From an uncultured archaeon (lineage in GTDB: Archaea; Halobacteriota; Methanosarcinia; Methanotrichales; Methanotrichaceae), in the NCBI GenBank assembly GCA_902385025.1, contig CABMDX010000077.1, positions 1 through 6,019 of the forward strand: a DNA stretch of 6,019 nt. Direction: 5' to 3'. A program made the translations under genes and the position numbers. How positions within the stretch are numbered: position 1 is the first letter of the stretch; each line of letters starts with the position of its first letter. Positions 1 to 6,019 of the stretch are shown piece after piece. Below the pieces are notes generated by a model. The model saw nothing but the letters and a program-made list of their open reading frames with translations. It was not told the DNA's origin and ran no database searches.

Positions 1-670
1 ATGCAAGCTCTGCGTGGATGTCTGCCCCAAGAAGGCCATTGCTGTGAAGAGCCCGGCCTATGTGGATGAGGCTGCCTGCAAAGGTTGCGGCTCATGCGCT
101 GCCGCCTGCCCTGCGGATGCCATCAACATGCGCCTCTTCTCCGACCAGCAGATCATGGCCCAGGTCAGAGCGGCAACAGAGGTCAAGCGAGAGTTTCCGC
201 TCATCGTGGCCTTCCTGTGCAACTGGTGCAGCTACGGGGCAGCAGACCTCGCCGGAACCTCTCGCATCCAGTATCCTACCAACGCCCGGAATATTCGCGT
301 CATGTGCTCGGCACGGGTTGATCCGAGCTTTGTCCTGGAGGCTCTGCGGCGGGGCGCAGACGGAGTGCTCATCGCCGGATGCCGCCTGGGTGAATGCCAT
401 TATCATAACGGCAACTATCAGGCACTGCAGAGGGTGAATGTGCTGAAGGGAGTGTTGGCTGGACTAGGCATCAATCCAGGCCGCCTGAAAATCGTCTGGT
501 GTGCAGCAAGCGAAGGCGAGATATTTGCCCGGGATCTGAAGGAATTTTTGGCCGAGCTTAAGGCCATGGGACCCATTGGAACGGAGCTGAAGTCGGGCAC
601 TATCAGCGAGGAAAGCAGGGCCGCAGTTGAGCCTGAGGCCAACTCAAAGTCGCCAGGGGATGAGCCATGA
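1..670 (+). CDS. hdrA: Heterodisulfide reductase subunit A, C-terminal part fused to an MvhD domain (5' partial)
   Basis: The frame is open from base 2, so the gene starts upstream and only the last 222 residues are visible; the GTG at base 14 is an internal valine codon. Visible residues 1-8 are the end of one [4Fe-4S] motif (C1, C4, C8-Pro, first Cys outside the window) and C26/C29/C32/C36-Pro form a second, matching the C-terminal ferredoxin domain of HdrA. An MvhD domain follows from about residue 65 to 190, with LCNWC (C73, C76), MCSARVDP (C102) and AGCRLGECHY (C127, C132) supplying the [2Fe-2S] ligands. The last 30 residues are a polar, probably disordered tail. HdrA is the cytoplasmic FAD subunit that splits electrons between heterodisulfide and ferredoxin; MvhD is the electron entry from hydrogenase or formate dehydrogenase. 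MvhD is a separate gene in many methanogens but is fused to HdrA in some, such as HdrA2 of Methanosarcina acetivorans. The FAD domain lies outside the window, so HdrA identity rests on the fusion and on downstream hdrC and hdrB. Confidence 0.9.
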   Translation, partial: CKLCVDVCPKKAIAVKSPAYVDEAACKGCGSCAAACPADAINMRLFSDQQIMAQVRAATEVKREFPLIVAFLCNWCSYGAADLAGTSRIQYPTNARNIRVMCSARVDPSFVLEALRRGADGVLIAGCRLGECHYHNGNYQALQRVNVLKGVLAGLGINPGRLKIVWCAASEGEIFARDLKEFLAELKAMGPIGTELKSGTISEESRAAVEPEANSKSPGDEP

Positions 671-3600
671 TGGATATTGTCAAGGATATGGAAGTGGAAG
701 GCTCCCACATCCTGGCCAAACAGAAAACCAAAGAGACCGAAAAGGTTCTGGATTATGATTACAAGAAATGTGCCGGATGCTCCATCTGCGTGGATCTATG
801 CCCCAAGAAGGCGCTGCAAGAGGGGCCTTTGCAGGAGATTGCCAAGGGCCTGGACGCTCCACCCGTTCTCATCGACCTGGATCGTTGCGCCTTTTGCGGA
901 ATGTGTGTGAACTTCTGCCCCCTGAAGGCCTTCCAGATGAAGATAATCAAAAAGCTGCCAGCAGAAGAGAAGAGCCCGGAGGCCCAAGAGATATGACAGA
1001 TGAGACACAGACAGAAACTGCAGTGGATTTCAGGAAGAATGAGCAGTATCCCAGGCTTGTGGCAGAAGCCGTGCCGAACGAAAAGTGCAAGCCCTGCATC
1101 CTCTGCGAGCCGGTCTGCCCAACCAAGGCAATTTGTGTCACATTCAACCGAACCCGTGAAGACTTTGGGCCTCTTCGCACCGGCATTAAAGGCAGGATAG
1201 CAGTCGATCAGGAAAAGTGCAACCTCTGCGGCAGATGTGCCCGATTCTGTAAGGCATTCCTGCTGGTGGATAAAACTGAGAAAGATAAGGATCCACGCAA
1301 TCTGGTGCCCTATGAGCAGCTCCTGGTGGACGAGGAACTCTGCGACTATTGCGGCCTTTGCGTGCCACTCTGCCCCGAGGACGCGATCAAGGTCGAGGGC
1401 GAGCCCTTGCAGGTTCCGGAAAAAGCGAGCATCGAGGGCAAAATTGAGATCGACAAAAGTCTGTGCATCGGCTGCGGGAGATGTGCAGAGGTTTGCCCGT
1501 ATGATGCAATTGATGTGAAAAAGCCATTCCAGGGAGACATTTCGCTCGTGGAGAAGAATCTGGTGCGCTGTGATCCCCTGGGCTGCCAGGCCTGTTTCAA
1601 TGTCTGCCCTGCCAAATGCTGGTATGTGGATGAGCGTGGAAAAGCGGCGCCGGTCAAGGATCAGTGCATCTATTGCAAAGCTTGCATGAAGGCCTGTCCA
1701 GTCTCGGCGATTGCGGTGGAGAGGTCCGATGTAAGGCATACTGACATAAAAGAGACTCCCTGGGCAGAGGAGTGGAAGGAAGCCATCTCGGCCATAAAGA
1801 GCGGCCAGAGGAATATTCCGGATGTGAGCGGTGCCGTAGCTCCACCGGACATAGAGCGGCAACCTCTGCCTGCCCCCGAGAAACCGGAGATAGACCCTGA
1901 GCTTCTCCGGCTTGTGGACAAAGCATTGGCCCCGGTGGCGCCCATGCTCAAGAAGCCGAAGGTGAGACAGATCCTGGAAAGGGAGCCTGCTGATCAGGCG
2001 AGCACAAAGATTGTGGAGAGGCTGCATAAAGAGGCTAAGAAGGAGGGCAAGTGAGATGACAGACGAGTTTCGGCAAAAGGTCCTGAAACTGGCCGGGTCA
2101 GAGGTCCAAACCTGCATCCAGTGTGGCACCTGCTCCGCAAGCTGTCCCACGGCCAGCCTCATGAATCCCAGCATCCGGAAGCTCATCAAGCTCTGTCTTG
2201 AAGGCAGGAAGGATGAGGCACTAAATAACGATACACTGTGGCTGTGCACCTCCTGCCTCTTATGCACCGTGCGCTGTCCTCGCAGCATCCGGCCCAAGGC
2301 AGTCGTCTCTGCCCTGAAGGAATTGGCGGAGCAGCAGGGCATCCGCGGCGGAGGCCCCTCCTACGAGCAGCTCTTCTTAGAGCAGATAAGGGACTATGGC
2401 CGGATAGCCGAACTTCCTCTTTCCGGGAAGTTCCTGCTCGTATTTCCCCAGGGAATAGTTCAGTCCATGCAGATGGGACTGGAGCTGGCTCAAAGGGGCA
2501 AGATCGGTCTGGAGATCGTCAGTATCAAGGGCCAGGATGAGGTCAAGAGGATTATCGAGGAGCTTTCCAAATGAAGCTGGCTTACTATCCGGGCTGCGTC
2601 TCCCAATCGACGGGAAAGGAGATGGACAAATCCACACGCAGCGTGTGCTCGGCCCTCGGGATCGAGCTGGAGGAGCTGGAGGACTGGAACTGCTGCGGTG
2701 CGACTCATGTTTCTAGTGAGCTGGTGGCAGTGGGCCTTGCCGCCCGCAACATGGTCCAGACTGAAAGGCCAATCATGACGAGCTGCTCCATCTGCTACAG
2801 CAACTTGAGATTTGCATCCCTCAGGCTGGAGGAGCCGGATATCCGGGAAAAGGTTAATGCAGTTCTCGATAAAAAGTATAGCAAAGCCACTATCCGGCAT
2901 GCTCTGGACGTCATACTTGAGGCTCTTGACGAGAACGATGAACGGATTGTGGTGCCTCTGACGAATTTGAAGGTCGCGCCCTACTACGGCTGCCTGCTGA
3001 CCCGCCCAACTGGCATCTACAGCCCCGAGTTTCCCACAATCCTCGAGAAGCTGATCAAGACCCTGCATGCGGATGCCCTGGAATTTCGGCTCAAGACCGC
3101 CTGCTGCGGCGGGCCGATCTTCATGTCGCAGGAAGAGGCTGCAAACGACGTGGCCTTCCGCATTCTGAGAGAGGCAAAGAAGGCCGGGGCAGAGGTTATC
3201 GTGAGGGTATGCCCTCTCTGCCATATAATGCTGGACGCCAAGCAAAGGGCGCTGGAGCAAAAGTTCGGGGAGAAGATCGAAATTCCGGTGCTCTATGTGA
3301 CACAACTGGCGGGCATTGCGCTCGGCCTTGGGCCAGAGGAGCTGGGGCTGGAGATGAACTCCGTGTCGCCGATGGCGATGATGGAGAAGGTATACGAGCG
3401 AATGACGGGAGAAATTTAGAAATAGCTGAATATCGATTCCAAAGCGCTTTCATCCTGGCGAAGCTACTATATCCAGGAATCGTCCTGTCAATCCTGGGTG
3501 AAATATGGTCTATAAAAAAAGTGCTATTCATAAGCTTGAAGCTCTCATTTTGGCCTTCATCGGTGTGGCAGCCATGGTCGCAGCCTGGTTCATCCTCCTC

Positions 3601-6019
3601 ACCACGGCGTCACATGATGTGAAAATCGTCGCACTGGAGGCAGCAGGCGTTGTGATCACACTGGTAGGATATTTCCTGTGGAAGTACAGCAACAAAGAGT
3701 GTGAGGTGGCGACTTGCGAGGCGCAAGTCGGGAATCACTCAAATTGATCAAATCTTTTCAAACAGGTCGGACCTTGCGCGTCCACCCCCCCTGCCGCGCC
3801 CGAATTCTGCCTTCATGGATGCCTCGATTGCTTTGCGATAGAACTTTTCTGTATACTCCTTGGCCATGCGGCGGGCGGAGAAATTGGGCCCGGTCATCTT
3901 GATGGTCTCCTTCATGACCTTAACCCACCCGTGAGAGATGCCGTCCTCATCCACATCGTAGTAAAGCGGAACTATCTCCTTTTCCAGCAGATCGTACATT
4001 GCACTGGCATCACGCTCATCTCTGTCCTCGCCCTCCGGTGCGCCCAAGACAGCCCAGCCATTCTTGCCGTTGTATCCTTCAATCCACCAGCCATCCATGA
4101 CAGAGAGCTGAGGAACGCCATTAAGGGTGGCCTTCATGCCACTCGTTCCGCTGGCCTCCATAGGCGGCAGAGGATTATTCACCCATACATCCACGCCGTG
4201 CACCATATATTGTGCAAGCAGCTCATCATAATCCTCCACGAAGGCGATCCTGCCTCCGAAGGCCTGCTCCTTGGCAACATTGAAGACGCTCTGCAAGAGC
4301 AACTTGCTCTGCTGATCATCCTGGTGAGCCTTGCCTGCGAAGATTATCTGCACCGGCCTCCAGGGATCATCTATTATTCTCTGAAGTCGGGTCAGATCTT
4401 GAAGGAGAAGCGTGGGCCTTTTGTAGGAGGCAAAACGCCTTGCAAAGCCCAGCGTCAGCGCAGCCGGGTCGAGCATCACTCCTGAGGCCATCACCAGCCT
4501 CGGATCTGAGCCGGAGATCTGCCACTTCTCTCGCGCCCTCTCACGAATCTTTGCAATGAGCATGCTCTTCATGGCATTATGATGCTCCCAGAGAATATTA
4601 TCCGGTATGTCGTCAACCAATTCCCAGATGCTTTTTTGTTCATGCTCCTCGAGCCATGTCCGGCCCAGGTAGCGGTTGAATATCACATCGCCCAGCCGGC
4701 GATCGATCCAGGATGGCACATGCACGCCATTGGTGATATAGTCAATTGGCACATTCTCCTCTGCAATATCGGGCCAGAGCTGCCGCCACATCTGACGGGT
4801 GACCTCTCCATGCTTCTTGCTCACAGCATTGAGATAGGCTGAGACGCGCATTGCGAAGGCGGTCATATTGAAGCCATCGGGCTTGGCAGGGTTCGTGCCC
4901 AGGCGGAAGAACTCCTCCCTGGAAAGATCGAGAGCAGGCAGGTAGGTGCCGAAGTACTTGTCCATGAGATGATAAGAAAAGACATCGTGACCTGCAGGAA
5001 CAGGGGTATGGGTAGTGAAGACCGTGGTTCTCTGGACCGCATCCAGGGCATCCCTAAAGCCAATTCCGCTTTCCACCATTTCCCGGATCCTCTCCAAAAC
5101 TGCAAAAGCCGGATGGCCTTCATTGAGATGAAGCACAGTATAATCCACGCCAAGAGCCTGCAGGATGCGCACTCCTCCAATTCCCAGCACAATCTCCTGG
5201 CGAAGACGCTGCTCCAGATCTCCGGTATAAAGCCGATCAGAAATGACGCGATTCCATGGCTCATTGGCATCACTTGAAGTGTCAATCAGGTAAAGGCTGG
5301 TCTTTCCCACCTGGACCTTCCAGACCTCAAGATAGATGGGCGGGTCCATGACAGGCACCTTGATCATAATAGGATTTCCGTCTGCACCAAGCATCTTGCG
5401 AATAGGCGCATTCTCCCGGTCCAGCATCTCACAGGCCCCCACCTGCCAGCCATCTGACGAGATCATCTGCCGCAGGTAGCCCTGCGGATACATGAATCCC
5501 ACAGCCACCAGCGGGATGCCGAGGTCGCTGCACTCCTTCAAGAAGTCCCCTGCCAGAAAGCCCAGGCCTCCGGCATAGAAGGGCAGGGCATGGTGCAGCC
5601 CGTACTCTGCTGAGAAATAGGCGATGGTGCAGTCCTTCGGATCTGCCACATGAGCGCAGAACCAGGACGATGATATGTCCATGTAGCTCTCGAAACGCGC
5701 CATGACGGCATCATAGTGCCGCAGGAAATGGGGATCTGCGCAGGCTGCCTCCAATACCTCCTTTGACAATCGGTTGAGCATCTTTACGGGATTGTGGTTG
5801 CTCAGGTACCAGCCCTGGCGGCTGAGAAGCTTGAAGAGCCCCCGGCCTTCCGGATGCCAGCTCCACCAGAGGTTATAGGCCAGATCTCTTAATCCTGATA
5901 TCCGCTGTGGAAGATGGGGAAACTTGTCATTGATGCCTTGCATGATTGTGTCAGCTCCACGTCGGCTAAAAGAATGCTCTTCTTATGTGATATATCCTTC
6001 GACAATATTTAATATGCTA

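Overview
The window looks like a piece of a methanogenic archaeal chromosome. The evidence is an HdrA/HdrC/HdrB heterodisulfide reductase operon with an MvhD-type domain, a polyferredoxin resembling FwdF of formylmethanofuran dehydrogenase, TATA-like boxes instead of bacterial -35/-10 promoters, and Shine-Dalgarno sequences of the GGAGGTGA type. Base composition is moderately GC-rich by eye. A Methanothrix-like or related member of the Methanomicrobia/Methanosarcinia group is my best guess. Genus is inference only, because no rRNA or other phylogenetic marker lies in the window, and HdrABC modules also occur in Archaeoglobi and sulfate-reducing bacteria.

Region 1 (1-3419, plus strand) is one tight operon: the 3' end of hdrA fused to an MvhD domain, a 109-aa two-cluster ferredoxin, a 353-aa six-cluster polyferredoxin, hdrC and hdrB. 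Three of the four junctions are 4-base ATGA stop/start overlaps and the fourth is a one-base gap after a strong AAGGAGGG Shine-Dalgarno, so translation is probably coupled and subunits made together. The likely job is flavin-based electron bifurcation. HdrA carries the FAD (upstream of the window), HdrB carries the two noncubane [4Fe-4S] clusters that reduce CoM-S-S-CoB, HdrC wires A to B, and the MvhD domain receives electrons from a hydrogenase, formate dehydrogenase or F420H2 module not seen here. The two ferredoxin genes would carry the low-potential electrons away. Together they have 2 + 6 = 8 [4Fe-4S] motifs, the number known for FwdF, so they look like a split FwdF.

Region 2 (3420-3747, plus strand) is an 85-base gap with a 10-bp palindrome and alternating inverted repeats, followed by an 80-aa protein of unknown function with two membrane helices.

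Region 3 (3748-6019, minus strand) is a complete alpha-glucan phosphorylase gene (glgP, 731 aa) with its own ribosome binding site and a TATA-like promoter at the right edge. It converges on the small membrane protein gene with no intergenic base: the two TGA stops are the halves of one TGATCA palindrome. It would release glucose-1-phosphate from stored glycogen; a functional tie to the Hdr operon is not shown by the sequence.

I see no mobile element, CRISPR array, RNA gene or defence system. The most notable content is the arrangement of the Hdr operon with its split FwdF-like polyferredoxin.
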